A stretch of DNA of 64,000 nt from Salinicola avicenniae (GCF_023736115.1 NZ_JAKQZC010000004.1:542413-606412); one strand, 5' to 3'; shown: positions 1-9,004, counted from the first letter of the stretch. Numbers and translations: made by a program. Notes: a model not told the origin generated them from the letters alone.

Positions 1-1
1 C

Positions 2-880
2 TGGGAAAACGCGGGGGGCGACTATTACCCCAAGTCGCTGTCGGCGATTCCGTTCACGCCTGCGACGGGCCCCAGACTGGCGGTGGCCGAGGGCGTCGAT
101 CGGCGTGCGGTGGTCGAGGCGCTGGCCCCCGTGATCCGCGAACGTGGCTTGCCAAGCTGGCATCTGCTGTTTGCCGACGGTGACGAGGTGGACGATTGGC
201 AGGCTGCTTTCGGCGCGCCGCTGATGGAAAGGAATGCCGTTCAGTTCGCCTGGCACGACGATGGCTATGGCGACTTCGACGGGTTTCTGGCGCGGATGAA
301 CTCGCGCAAGCGCAAGGAGATTCGGCGTGAGCGACGCCGGGTCGCCGAACAGGGCTTTGCCTTCGAGCGCCTGCGTGGCGAGGCGATCGATGATGCGGCC
401 CTGGCGCAGTTCTACCGCTGCTACTGCATGACCTATCTCGAGCGCGGGCAGCGCCCCTACCTCAACCTCGAGTTCTTCACGCGACTGCGCGACGCCATGG
501 CCTCGCGCCTGCTACTGGTGCGTGCCAGCGTGGCCGGGCGGGCGGTGGCGGCAGCCTTGTGTCTCGAAGGCAGCGATACCCTCTACGGGCGCTACTGGGG
601 CAGCGAGGTGGAGGCCGATTTCCTGCATTTCGAGACCTGTTATTACCAGGGTATCGAGCACTGCCTCGAGCGCGGGCTCGTCCGCTTCGATCCCGGTACC
701 CAAGGCGAACACAAGCTGTTTCGCGGTTTCGCACCGACGCTTAGCCGTTCGCTGCACTATCTCGAGCACAGCGGCTTTCGCGAGGCGGTCGAGGATTTCT
801 GTCACGAGGAACGTGCCCACGTCGAGGCTTACCTTGATGCCTGCCGACAGCGGCTACCCTTCAAGGCGCACGACGCCTGA
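2..880 (+). CDS. COG3146/DUF482 acyltransferase-like protein, 5' end missing
   Basis: The reading frame is already open at the first bases of the window and runs to a TGA at 878-880, so the true start lies to the left; 292 residues are present. The first residues contain YYPK and PFTPATGPR, the conserved entry of the COG3146 (DUF482) family, whose members are usually about 370-400 residues, so roughly the first quarter is missing. A basic stretch (MNSRKRKEIRRERR) and the GNAT/FemAB-like C-terminal half (RFDPGTQGEHK, then RGFAP) follow. The family has a GNAT-like fold and is often labelled peptidogalycan biosynthesis protein, but its substrate is not established. It ends 81 bp before the antiporter gene in the same direction. 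An internal GTG at 83 is not the start, because family-conserved sequence lies upstream of it. Confidence 0.85.
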   Translation, partial: WENAGGDYYPKSLSAIPFTPATGPRLAVAEGVDRRAVVEALAPVIRERGLPSWHLLFADGDEVDDWQAAFGAPLMERNAVQFAWHDDGYGDFDGFLARMNSRKRKEIRRERRRVAEQGFAFERLRGEAIDDAALAQFYRCYCMTYLERGQRPYLNLEFFTRLRDAMASRLLLVRASVAGRAVAAALCLEGSDTLYGRYWGSEVEADFLHFETCYYQGIEHCLERGLVRFDPGTQGEHKLFRGFAPTLSRSLHYLEHSGFREAVEDFCHEERAHVEAYLDACRQRLPFKAHDA

Positions 881-961
881 GCGCAGACGTGTGCCGGGAT
901 GCTATGCTCGATAGCCGCTCGCCGTGCCAGGCGGATTGTCGCGATCAAGGACACCAACCCG

Positions 962-2854
962 ATGGATTTTCTCAATGAAGCCGCGGTGCTGCTAGGGGCT
1001 GCGATCATCGCGGTTCCGCTCTTCCAGCGCCTAGGCCTCGGCTCGATACTCGGCTACCTGTGCATCGGGCTGCTGGTCGGTCCTTCGATCAGCGGCTTTA
1101 TTTCCGAACCGGATGCTGTACTGCATTTTTCCGAGTTCGGCGTCGTCATGCTGTTGTTCATCATCGGCCTGGAACTCGAGCCGCGACGGCTGTGGTCGAT
1201 GCGCAAGCGGCTGCTGGGGCTGGGGAGCGCGCAGCTTGCCGGCTGTGCAGCGCTGCTGACGCCGATCGGTCTGCTGCTGGATCTGCCGCCGAGTATCGCG
1301 ATCTTTCTCGGTCTGACGCTGGCGCTGTCGTCGACCGCATTCGCGCTGCAGGTGCTCAACGAGCGCCGCCAGCTGGCAACGCCGCATGGTCAGAGCGCCT
1401 TCGCCATGCTGCTGTTTCAGGATCTGGCCGTGATTCCGCTGCTGGCGCTGCTGCCGTTCCTGGCCGGCCGAGCCGACGCCGCGCCGGACGATGGCTGGGT
1501 CATTGCCCGCAGCATCGGCACGGTGATCGCGGCGATCGCCTTTGGGCGACTGGTCTTTCCGCGTGTGCTGTCGCTGATCGCACGCAGCGATGCCCACGAG
1601 ATCTTCACCGCCGCGGCGCTGTTTCTGGTGCTGGGCATGGCGATGGTCATGGAATGGGCCGGTCTGTCGATGGCGCTGGGGGCCTTCCTGGGGGGGGTGA
1701 TGCTGGCGGATACGCCCTATCGGCATGAGCTCGAGGCCAATATCGAGCCGTTCAAGGGGCTGCTGCTGGGGCTGTTTTTCATCGCCGTCGGCATGTCGGT
1801 CAATCTGTCGCTGGTCATGCAGAATCTGCTGCTGGTCGCCGGGCTCGCGGTGGCGATGACGATCGCCAAGATGCTGGTACTAGGGCTGATCGGCTGGCTG
1901 GCGAAACTGCCGCGTACGGAGATCCCGCGACTCGCTACCATTATCGCCCAGGGCGGCGAGTTCGACTTCGTGCTGCTGACCGCGGCAGTGACGGCGGGCG
2001 TGATCGACCAGCGCATTGCCAGCCTCTGTATCGCCGCGGTGACGATCAGCATGGCGGCGACACCTTTTCTCTATCAGTTCGGCGAGAAGGTCGGCAATCG
2101 GCTGCGCGAAAGCCGGCCTTACGATACCGATTTCGGTGACGATACCCCGCCTGTGATCATTGCCGGACTGGGGCGCTTTGGCCAGATGGTCGGGCGTACC
2201 CTCAAGATGCAAGGCGTCAGCTTCACGGCGCTCGATCCCAATATTGCCCAGGTCGAGTTCATTCGTCGCTTCGGCTCGCGGATCTTCTACGCGGATGCCA
2301 CGCGGCCCGACCTGTTGCGGGCGGCAGGAATCGACAAGGCTCGGCTGCTGGTGATTGCCGTCGACGGCGAGCACGCGGCGTTGACGATTGCCCGGGTGGC
2401 CAAGACGCATTTTCCGCATCTCACCGTGTGCGCGCGGGCGCGTAATCGTCACCATGCCTGGCAGCTGATGGAGGCTGGTGTGGACAGCGTGGTTCGCGAG
2501 ACCTTCGCCTCGAGCATGGAGATGAGTGTCGAGGTGCTGAAGGGGCTGGGCTATCCAAGTGGCAACGCCATCAACGCGGTCCGTACCTTCCGCGATTTCG
2601 ATAACCAGTTGCTCAAGGACACCTATACGCACCGAAACGATACCGAGCAGTTGATGGCGACCGAGAAGGCCGCGATGGCCGAGCTGAAGTCGCTATTCCA
2701 GCAGGAACTGAACCGGGGGCGCCAGAAGGGAGCGATGGCAGGCGTGACCGACGAGGCGCCGCCAGCAGCTTCGGAGGACAATGATGACCACGCAGACTCA
2801 GAAACCGACCCAGAGACAGATGCAGACGCTGATACAACGCCTCGCCGCGCTTGA
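962..2854 (+). CDS. CPA2-family cation:proton antiporter with RCK/TrkA-N domain (KefC-like)
   Basis: A 630-residue inner-membrane protein. The N-terminal ~390 residues are a CPA2 antiporter domain of about a dozen hydrophobic helices, beginning MDFLNEAAVLLGAA. A cytosolic Rossmann RCK_N domain follows, with the nucleotide-binding signature GLGRFGQ and the acidic end of strand 2 (FTALDPN). The last ~80 residues are hydrophilic and acidic. This is the architecture of KefB/KefC glutathione-gated potassium efflux systems and related K+/H+ or Na+/H+ antiporters; the ion and ligand cannot be fixed from sequence. ATG at 962 was preferred over the ATG at 899 because AAGGA lies about 10 nt upstream and the protein then starts directly with the first helix. 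Its 3' end overlaps the next gene by 74 bp in another frame. No KefF/KefG-type ancillary gene is adjacent. Confidence 0.9.
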   Translation: MDFLNEAAVLLGAAIIAVPLFQRLGLGSILGYLCIGLLVGPSISGFISEPDAVLHFSEFGVVMLLFIIGLELEPRRLWSMRKRLLGLGSAQLAGCAALLTPIGLLLDLPPSIAIFLGLTLALSSTAFALQVLNERRQLATPHGQSAFAMLLFQDLAVIPLLALLPFLAGRADAAPDDGWVIARSIGTVIAAIAFGRLVFPRVLSLIARSDAHEIFTAAALFLVLGMAMVMEWAGLSMALGAFLGGVMLADTPYRHELEANIEPFKGLLLGLFFIAVGMSVNLSLVMQNLLLVAGLAVAMTIAKMLVLGLIGWLAKLPRTEIPRLATIIAQGGEFDFVLLTAAVTAGVIDQRIASLCIAAVTISMAATPFLYQFGEKVGNRLRESRPYDTDFGDDTPPVIIAGLGRFGQMVGRTLKMQGVSFTALDPNIAQVEFIRRFGSRIFYADATRPDLLRAAGIDKARLLVIAVDGEHAALTIARVAKTHFPHLTVCARARNRHHAWQLMEAGVDSVVRETFASSMEMSVEVLKGLGYPSGNAINAVRTFRDFDNQLLKDTYTHRNDTEQLMATEKAAMAELKSLFQQELNRGRQKGAMAGVTDEAPPAASEDNDDHADSETDPETDADADTTPRRA

Positions 2855-3662
2855 GCTGCCTGTCGATGAACTGGCGCCGCTTGGTGGCGGCGATAGCGGT
2901 GCCAGCGTGTGGCGAGCCAAGGGCGAGCGTGACCTGGTCGTCAAGCGCGACGAGCCCGCGCGTATCGCCGGCGAGGCGGATGGGCTACGGGCGCTGGCGG
3001 CCGCCAGTCGATGCCTGATCGTGCCGGAAGTGCTCGCCGAGGACGCGGACCTGCTGGTGATGACTGCGCTGGAACGCGGCGGCCGACGGGATCCCGTGGC
3101 GCTCGGCGAGGGTCTGCGTCAGTTGCACGTCGACTCGCGAAGCTCGGAAAAGGGGCACGGCTGGCCCAGGGACAATGCTTGTGGGTTGACGCCGCAGCCC
3201 AATGCGCCGCTGGACGACGGTCGGCGGTTTCAGCGCGAGCGACGCTTGTGGCCGCTGATGGCCCTGTGCCGGGAGCGCGGTCTGCTCGATGCGGCCCTGG
3301 CGGCGCGGATAGCACGGGTCGCCGAGACGCTCGAATCGTGGTTGCCCGACACCCCCGCCTGTCTGGTGCACGGTGATCTGTGGTCCGGCAATGTGATCTT
3401 CACGCCCCGGGGGCCGGCGATGATCGATCCGGCGGTATATCGTCACTATGCGGAGGTCGACGTGGCGATGCTGACGCTGTTCGGCGATCCCGGCGCGGCC
3501 TTTCACGAAGCGTACTGGGATGGTGATTGCCCGGACGACTGGTCGCGCCGGGAAGCGTTGTTTCAGCTCTATCCGCTACTCAACCACCTCATCTGTGTTC
3601 GGGACAGGCTATCGACGTGGCGTCGAGCGAGCGGTGTCGCGCGTGCTCGACGCCTGAGTTGA
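2781..3662 (+). CDS. Fructosamine kinase family protein (C-terminus probably frameshifted)
   Basis: A 293-residue cytosolic kinase of the fructosamine-3-kinase/YniA family, with an aminoglycoside-phosphotransferase-like fold. Members phosphorylate Amadori adducts on proteins or small amines so that they decompose (deglycation). Visible motifs are the glycine-rich GGGDSGASVW near the start, VVKRD (phosphate-anchoring lysine), the catalytic HGDLWSGN and the metal-binding IDPAVYRHYAEVD. The start at 2781 has GGAGGA upstream and lies inside the antiporter gene. The family normally ends NHL-x-LFG-x-GY followed by a short helix. Here the frame reads NHLICVRDRLS, while the +1 frame from about 3597 reads VFGTGYRRGVER and stops at 3655-3657. 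One extra base near 3590-3597 therefore seems to have replaced the last ~20 residues. It converges with the TetR gene after 61 bp. Confidence 0.88.
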   Translation: MMTTQTQKPTQRQMQTLIQRLAALELPVDELAPLGGGDSGASVWRAKGERDLVVKRDEPARIAGEADGLRALAAASRCLIVPEVLAEDADLLVMTALERGGRRDPVALGEGLRQLHVDSRSSEKGHGWPRDNACGLTPQPNAPLDDGRRFQRERRLWPLMALCRERGLLDAALAARIARVAETLESWLPDTPACLVHGDLWSGNVIFTPRGPAMIDPAVYRHYAEVDVAMLTLFGDPGAAFHEAYWDGDCPDDWSRREALFQLYPLLNHLICVRDRLSTWRRASGVARARRLS

Positions 3663-3683
3663 AGCCAGGACCTACAGGCCTAC

Positions 3684-3717
3684 AAGGTGAGGCTAGCGCC
3701 AAGGTGAGGCTAGCGCC
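3684..3717. repeat. Perfect 17-bp tandem duplication
   Basis: AAGGTGAGGCTAGCGCC occurs twice head to tail at 3684-3700 and 3701-3717, in the 61-bp gap between the convergent kinase and TetR genes. Just before it CCTACA also occurs twice. No hairpin terminator is obvious here. Similar short tandem duplications occur after other genes in the window (32589-32636, 53832-53896). Confidence 0.9.
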
Positions 3718-3723
3718 CGGGTA

Positions 3724-4350
3724 TCAGGCGGTGGGTGGGGTGCGCAGTATGCGGGCAAAGAACGTGTCGATCATGCGCGGGCCGACGTCGCCGATATCAT
3801 AGCTTTCCGGATCGCGCAGCCAGTCGTACATGAGCCCCGCGAACATCGACATCAACATGCGGGTGGCGATCTCCGGCGAGATGCTCTCGGTCAGCGTGCC
3901 GCGCTCGCGGGCCTGCTCGAAGCGTTCGACCATGGTGTCGTAGCACTCGCTGGCGAGCTTTTCGTGCAGCGCCTGCACGTCGACGTCGCTGGCGACCTCG
4001 CAACGATGGAACAGAATGGTATGAACGCGGCGGGAGCGGGGGCGCTGGAGTCGCTCGATGGCGTGCAGCGTGGCCCGTCTCAGGCTTTCCAACGGCACGT
4101 AAGGGCAGTTGGGATCCTCGACTTCGTCAAGAAGTTGGCGCAGGGGGGTCTTGACCCGCTCGAGCATGGCATGGAACAGGTCGGACTTGTTCTTGAAATG
4201 CCAGTAGACGGCGCCACGGGTCATACCGGCTTGGCGCGCAATCTGCTCGAGCGAGGTCTTGGAGACGCCGCGTTCGAGAAAGATGACTTCCGCTGCGTCC
4301 AGCAGCGTTTCTCGGGTGGCCTCGGCTTCGGCCTTGGTGCGTTTGGGCAT
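3724..4350 (-). CDS. TetR/AcrR-family efflux repressor
   Basis: A 208-residue regulator with the TetR helix-turn-helix at about residues 30-55 (TSLEQIARQAGMTRGAVYWH), followed by FKNKSDLF, typical of the AcrR/TtgR/MexR-like efflux repressor branch. The larger C-terminal domain (AFAGLMYDWL-type end, read here as MFAGLMYDWLRDP) is the ligand-binding, dimerising TetR_C part and resembles AcrR/TtgR. It is transcribed divergently from the RND genes starting at 4532, with 181 bp between them. That is the usual arrangement for a local repressor released by pump substrates. An operator-like sequence in the gap closely resembles that known for AcrR. I infer autorepression and repression of the pump genes. 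I do not assign acrR as a symbol because the pump could equally be named ttg or mex. Confidence 0.9.
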   Translation of the reverse strand: MPKRTKAEAEATRETLLDAAEVIFLERGVSKTSLEQIARQAGMTRGAVYWHFKNKSDLFHAMLERVKTPLRQLLDEVEDPNCPYVPLESLRRATLHAIERLQRPRSRRVHTILFHRCEVASDVDVQALHEKLASECYDTMVERFEQARERGTLTESISPEIATRMLMSMFAGLMYDWLRDPESYDIGDVGPRMIDTFFARILRTPPTA

Positions 4351-4459
4351 GGGCTGTCGATTCGTGAGCGTGGCGTTGACTGGCTACAGGGCGTCTGACA
4401 GCGAATTGTTGAATAGTGCTTGCAGCCGTGTCGAAGCAGCATACCGCATTCGTCACAAG

Positions 4460-4481
4460 TTTACATTCACGTATGTATGCT
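4460..4481. promoter_or_regulatory. AcrR-like operator between the TetR repressor and RND pump genes
   Basis: The stretch at 4463-4479, ACATTCACGTATGTATG, agrees at 15 of 17 positions with one strand of the E. coli AcrR operator as I recall it (ACATTCACAAATGTATG within a 24-bp palindrome). It also sits inside a looser inverted repeat, TTACA at 4461-4465 and TGTAA at 4482-4486. It lies 51 bp upstream of the membrane-fusion gene and 110 bp upstream of the repressor gene, where one bound repressor could block both promoters. I could not settle unambiguous -35/-10 boxes. Confidence 0.6.
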
Positions 4482-4531
4482 TGTAAGCTCTCTATCATCA
4501 ACCTAGGTATAACCTTCCAGGACGGATACAC

Positions 4532-5827
4532 ATGCGCCCTTACAAGATGAATCGTGCCATGGCTCTCGGTGGCGCGATAATGCTCTCTTTTGCTCTGTCG
4601 GCCTGTGGCGGTGACGACCCGTCGGAGCAAAGCAGTCAGCAGCAAGGCGGTCAGGAACAGCCGCCCACTCCGGCCGAGGTCCTGCAGGTACAGTCGCGGG
4701 ATATCGCGCTTTCCAAGCAGTATCCGGCGCAGATCCGCAGCAATCGTGAAGTCGTCGTCATGGGCCGCGTCGAGGGTATCCTTGAGTCGCGTCACTACCG
4801 CGAGGGCAGCCTGGTCGAGGAGGGCGACAAACTCTTCACCATCGAGCCGGCGCCATATCAGGCAACCGTCGAGCAGCGCCAGGCGGACGTACAGAGCGCC
4901 CAGGCGGAAGTCTATCGTGCCCAGCGTGATGCTGACCGCTACGAGCGTCTCTACAACCAGAATTCCGTGAGTCAGCAGCAGCGCGATCAGGCCCAGGCCG
5001 ACCTGCGCACCGCGCGTGCCTCTCAGGCCCAGGCGCAGGCAGCACTGCGCAGTGCCGAGATCGATCTCAGCTATACCGAAGTCAATGCGCCGGTCAGTGG
5101 CATGATCAGCCTGAGCGAGGTCAATGTCGGTAATCTGGTCCAGCCGCCGCAGGAGCTGGCAACGATCACGCCGTTGAATCCTATCGAAGTGCGCTTCTCG
5201 CTGCCGGCCAGCGATGCCGCTGCGCTTCGTCGTCAGCGTCAGCAGGGCGATGAGGAGGCGGCCAACATGGCAGTCTTGACGGCGCCCGGTACCGAAAGCG
5301 CGACACAGGATGCGCTGGAGCTCGAGGGCACGGTCGACTTTCTGGGGTCGCGCGTCGACGAAGCGACCAGCACGGTGCAGGCCGAAGCCGTGTTCGAGAA
5401 TGACGAGCAGCTGTTTCTGCCCGGCCAGTTCGTGCGCGTCTCCTTGCCGCAGGTCAAGCGCTACGACGTCTTTGCCGTGCCGGCGATCGCGGTCACCGAG
5501 GGCCTGAAGGGCCCGCAGGTCTATGTGGTCGACGACGAAGGCAACGTCGAGGCGCGTTTCGTGTCGCTGGGCGAGGTTGCTGGCGACTGGCAGATCATCA
5601 CCGGTGGTCTCGAGTCCGGCGATCGGGTCGTCGCGACCAACATTGCCAGCGTCTCCCCGGGTGACAAGGTCGATGCCCAGTCGTTCAGCGGTGACGTGCC
5701 CGAGCCGCAGGACAACGCCGGCGAGAATCCGTCACAGGTCGACGGCGCCCAGGGTGGCGAGGGCGTCGAAGGTAGTGAAGGTCAGGCGTCGGCATCTGAG
5801 CGTTCGCAGCAGGACGGGAGCCAGTAA
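4532..5827 (+). CDS. RND efflux periplasmic adaptor lipoprotein (AcrA/MexA family)
   Basis: A 431-residue membrane-fusion protein of a tripartite RND efflux pump. The N-terminus is a lipoprotein signal with lipobox LSAC at about residues 24-27, so it should be acylated and anchored in the inner membrane facing the periplasm. The barrel-sandwich (lipoyl) half is visible at VMGRVEGILESRHYREG, then a long glutamine- and alanine-rich coiled-coil hairpin (residues ~110-175), then the second lipoyl half (YTEVNAPVSGMI), beta-barrel and membrane-proximal domains. The tail of ~45 residues is acidic and of low complexity, longer than in E. coli AcrA. AGGA precedes the start; a second ATG five codons later is also possible. 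The RND transporter gene begins 4 nt after its stop, so the two are one operon, divergent from the TetR repressor. Confidence 0.93.
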   Translation: MRPYKMNRAMALGGAIMLSFALSACGGDDPSEQSSQQQGGQEQPPTPAEVLQVQSRDIALSKQYPAQIRSNREVVVMGRVEGILESRHYREGSLVEEGDKLFTIEPAPYQATVEQRQADVQSAQAEVYRAQRDADRYERLYNQNSVSQQQRDQAQADLRTARASQAQAQAALRSAEIDLSYTEVNAPVSGMISLSEVNVGNLVQPPQELATITPLNPIEVRFSLPASDAAALRRQRQQGDEEAANMAVLTAPGTESATQDALELEGTVDFLGSRVDEATSTVQAEAVFENDEQLFLPGQFVRVSLPQVKRYDVFAVPAIAVTEGLKGPQVYVVDDEGNVEARFVSLGEVAGDWQIITGGLESGDRVVATNIASVSPGDKVDAQSFSGDVPEPQDNAGENPSQVDGAQGGEGVEGSEGQASASERSQQDGSQ

Positions 5828-5830
5828 CGC

Positions 5831-8800
5831 ATGAATGTCTCCAGCGTTTTCATCAGGCGGCCGATCTTTGCGACCGTCATCTCGATCATCATCACGCTGG
5901 TCGGCGTGATGGCGATGCGGGTGCTGCCGATCGAGCAGTATCCGCAGGTGGTCCCGCCGACCATCAGCGTATCGACCAGCTATCCGGGCGCCAGTGCGCA
6001 GACGGTGTCCGAAACGGTGGCTTCGACCCTGGCGCAGGAGATCAACGGCACCGAGGACATGATCTATCTGACCTCGTCGAGCTCCGACAGCGGTCAGATG
6101 TCGATGACGGTCTACTTCGCGATAGGCACGGACCCGCAGACGGCGACGATCAACGTCAACAACCGGGTGCAGCGGGCGCTGTCGCAATTGCCCAGCGAGG
6201 TCCAGTCCCAGGGCGTCACGGTCGAGCAGCGCTCCTCCAGCGTTCTGATGTTCATCGGGATCACGTCGACTTCCGATGCCTATGATTCGCTCTACCTGAC
6301 CAACTACGCCAACATCAACGTTACCGACTCGCTCAAGCAATTGCCGGGCGTCGGGCAGGCCGAGGTATTGGGGAGTCAGGAATTCGCGATGCGGGTGTGG
6401 CTCAACCCCGACAAGCTGGCTCAGTACGACCTGACGCCGGCGGAGGTCTCCTCGGCGATCCAGGTGCAGAATACGGTGGTGGCCGCGGGTAAGGTGGGGG
6501 GCGAGCCGCAGCGTGATCCGGCGCCTTACACCTATACGATCACCACCCAGGGCCGCTTCAGCGACGTCGACGAGTTCCGCGACATCGTCTTGCGTACCAA
6601 TGCCGATGGCTCGTCGTTGCGCCTGGGCGATGTGGCGCGCGTGGAACTCGGCAAGAACAGCTACGGCATTCAGGCCTACGTCAACAACGCGCCGATCGCA
6701 CCGATCGCGATCTATCTGCAGCCGGGTGCCAACGCACTGCAGGTCGCGGGCGAAGTCAAGGACGAAATGGCGCGGCTGAAAGAGCGCTTCCCGCCGGGGC
6801 TCGACTATCAGATTCCCTACGACACCACGCTGTTCATCAACGCGTCGATCGAGTCGGTGGAACACACCTTCGTCGAGGCGCTGCTGCTGGTCGCGGTGAT
6901 CGTGTTCGTCTTCCTGCAGAGCTGGCGCTCCACGCTGGTGGCGATGTCGGTGGTCCCGATCGCCGTGGTGGGCACCTTCGCCGGCATGTACCTGCTCGAC
7001 TTCTCGATCAACCTGCTGTCGCTGTTCGGCATGATACTGGCGATCGGGATCGTGGTTGACGATGCGATCGTGGTCATCGAGAACGTCGAGAGGATACTCG
7101 AGGAGGACGAGGAGGCGACGCCGTTCAGCGCCTGTCTGGAGGCGATGAGGGAGGTCTCCGGGGCCGTCATCGCGACCGCCTTTATCATGACCGCCGTCTT
7201 TGTGCCGGTCGGCTTCATGAGCGGCATGACCGGCCGCATGTACCAGCAGTTCGCGATCACCATCGCGATGTCGGTCGCCATCTCGGCCATCGTCGCCCTG
7301 ACCTTCACCCCGGCGGTCAGCGCCCTGTTCCTCAAGCATCAGGAGCGGGCCAAGCAGTCGAAGCTGGTGCAGGTCATTCGCAAGCCGTTCGACTGGTTCA
7401 ACAAGATATTCGACAAGATCACCGACTTCTTCATGCTGCTGACCAACCTGGTCATTCACCAGGTGTGGCTGGTCGTCGTCGGCATGGCTGCGGTCGCGGT
7501 TATCTCCTGGTCGCTCTACAGCAACCTGCCGAGCGGGCTCTTGCCGACCGAAGACCAGGGCATCGCGATCGCCTCGATCTCGCTGCCGGCCGGCTCATCG
7601 GTGGCCCGGACGGATGCCTACATCCAGCAGTTGAGCCAGCGTCTGCAGGACGAGGTGCCCGGGGTCGAGTACGCCGTGGGCGTGCCCGGCTACGATATTC
7701 TGTCGAGTTCGCCAAACACGGCCAAGGGCGTCATCTTCATTGCCTTGAAGCCGTGGGAGGAGCGTGACATCAGTGTCGATCAGCTGATCGGTCGGGTCAT
7801 GCAGATGGGCGCCGAGATTCCCGGTGGCCAGACTATCGCCTTCAACATGCCGCCGATCCAGGGGCTATCGCCGACCGGCGGCTTCACCGGCTATCTGCAG
7901 TCCTTCGACGGTGCCTCACCGCAGGAGTTGTCGGATGCGGCCAACAAGGTGATGCAGGCCGCCGGCGAGCGTCCGGAAATCGGGCAGGCGTTCTCGACGC
8001 TCGACGTCAACGTTCCCTCTTACGAGGCTGACGTGGATATCGAGAAGGCACGCAGTCTGGGCGTGGATATCGGCGATCTGAACACCACGCTGTCGAGCAC
8101 GTTCGGTAGCTCGTTCGTCAACTACTTCACGCGCTCGAGCCGCAACTTCCAGGTCTATCTGCAGTCGGACGACAATTTCCGTCGCAACCCGGAAGATATC
8201 GACAAGGTCTACGTGCGCGGCGGCGATGGCCAGCGGATCCCGCTCTCCGAGCTGGTGACGCTCACCCGCAGCAAGGCGCCGACCGTCATGCAGCGCTATG
8301 ACGTCTACCCGGCCGCACAGTTCTCGGGTGGCCCGGCGGCAGGCTACAGCTCCGGCGAGGCTGTCCAGGCCATGCAGGAAGTGGTCTCCGAGACGCTCGG
8401 GGCCAACTATGGCATGGGCTGGTCCGGCGAGGCCTATCAGCAGGTCAACGTTGCCAGCGGTGCGGCACTGGCCCTGACGTTCGGCGTGGTCATGATGTTC
8501 CTGATCCTGGCGGCGCAGTACGAGAGCTGGACACTGCCGCTGGCGGTCGTGACGGCAGTACCGTTCGCCTTCATCGGTGCCGTGCTGGCGGTACACCTGG
8601 CCGGACTGACGACCAGTGTCTACCTCCAGGTCGGATTGCTCGTGGTCGTCGGACTGGCGGCGAAGAACGCGATCCTGATCGTCGAATTCGCCGAACAGCA
8701 GCGCCAGAACGAAGGGCTTTCGGTGATCGAAGCGGCCAAGACCGCCGCGCGCCAACGTTTCCGCCCGATCGTCATGACCTCGCTGGCGTTTATTGGCGGT

Positions 8801-9004
8801 ACGCTGCCGCTGGCACTGGCCAGTGGCGCGAGTGCCGCAAGCCGTAATCAGATCGGTACGCCGGTGGTCGGCGGCATGATCTCGATCACCCTGCTGGCCA
8901 CGATCTTCGTGCCGGGCGCCTATGTGCTGATCATGCGCGTCACGATGTGGCTACGGTCGAAAACACACAAGGACGACGACCAGAAGCAGATCGAAAGCCA
9001 TTGA
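5831..9004 (+). CDS. RND multidrug efflux transporter, HAE1 family (AcrB/MexB-like)
   Basis: A 1057-residue inner-membrane proton/drug antiporter, of the usual length for HAE1 permeases (~1030-1060). It begins MNVSSVFIRRPIFA, the standard amphipathic start before helix 1. The proton relay is intact: the paired aspartates in GIVVDDAIVVIENVER (helix 4) and the lysine in GLAAKNAILIVEFAE (helix 10). Two large periplasmic loops, each after the first helix of a half, form the porter and docking domains. It should form a trimer with the lipoprotein adaptor encoded 4 nt upstream and export hydrophobic drugs, solvents or detergents. No outer-membrane channel gene follows; transcription ends at the terminator at 9074-9106, so the pump presumably borrows a TolC/OprM-type channel encoded elsewhere. 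Substrates cannot be read from sequence. Confidence 0.95.
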   Translation: MNVSSVFIRRPIFATVISIIITLVGVMAMRVLPIEQYPQVVPPTISVSTSYPGASAQTVSETVASTLAQEINGTEDMIYLTSSSSDSGQMSMTVYFAIGTDPQTATINVNNRVQRALSQLPSEVQSQGVTVEQRSSSVLMFIGITSTSDAYDSLYLTNYANINVTDSLKQLPGVGQAEVLGSQEFAMRVWLNPDKLAQYDLTPAEVSSAIQVQNTVVAAGKVGGEPQRDPAPYTYTITTQGRFSDVDEFRDIVLRTNADGSSLRLGDVARVELGKNSYGIQAYVNNAPIAPIAIYLQPGANALQVAGEVKDEMARLKERFPPGLDYQIPYDTTLFINASIESVEHTFVEALLLVAVIVFVFLQSWRSTLVAMSVVPIAVVGTFAGMYLLDFSINLLSLFGMILAIGIVVDDAIVVIENVERILEEDEEATPFSACLEAMREVSGAVIATAFIMTAVFVPVGFMSGMTGRMYQQFAITIAMSVAISAIVALTFTPAVSALFLKHQERAKQSKLVQVIRKPFDWFNKIFDKITDFFMLLTNLVIHQVWLVVVGMAAVAVISWSLYSNLPSGLLPTEDQGIAIASISLPAGSSVARTDAYIQQLSQRLQDEVPGVEYAVGVPGYDILSSSPNTAKGVIFIALKPWEERDISVDQLIGRVMQMGAEIPGGQTIAFNMPPIQGLSPTGGFTGYLQSFDGASPQELSDAANKVMQAAGERPEIGQAFSTLDVNVPSYEADVDIEKARSLGVDIGDLNTTLSSTFGSSFVNYFTRSSRNFQVYLQSDDNFRRNPEDIDKVYVRGGDGQRIPLSELVTLTRSKAPTVMQRYDVYPAAQFSGGPAAGYSSGEAVQAMQEVVSETLGANYGMGWSGEAYQQVNVASGAALALTFGVVMMFLILAAQYESWTLPLAVVTAVPFAFIGAVLAVHLAGLTTSVYLQVGLLVVVGLAAKNAILIVEFAEQQRQNEGLSVIEAAKTAARQRFRPIVMTSLAFIGGTLPLALASGASAASRNQIGTPVVGGMISITLLATIFVPGAYVLIMRVTMWLRSKTHKDDDQKQIESH

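Noticed and set aside
5732..7459. 575-codon minus-strand frame opposite the RND genes
   Set aside because: Composition is His/Arg/Asp-rich shadow sequence of the real gene, with no domain; the plus-strand RND transporter is unambiguous.
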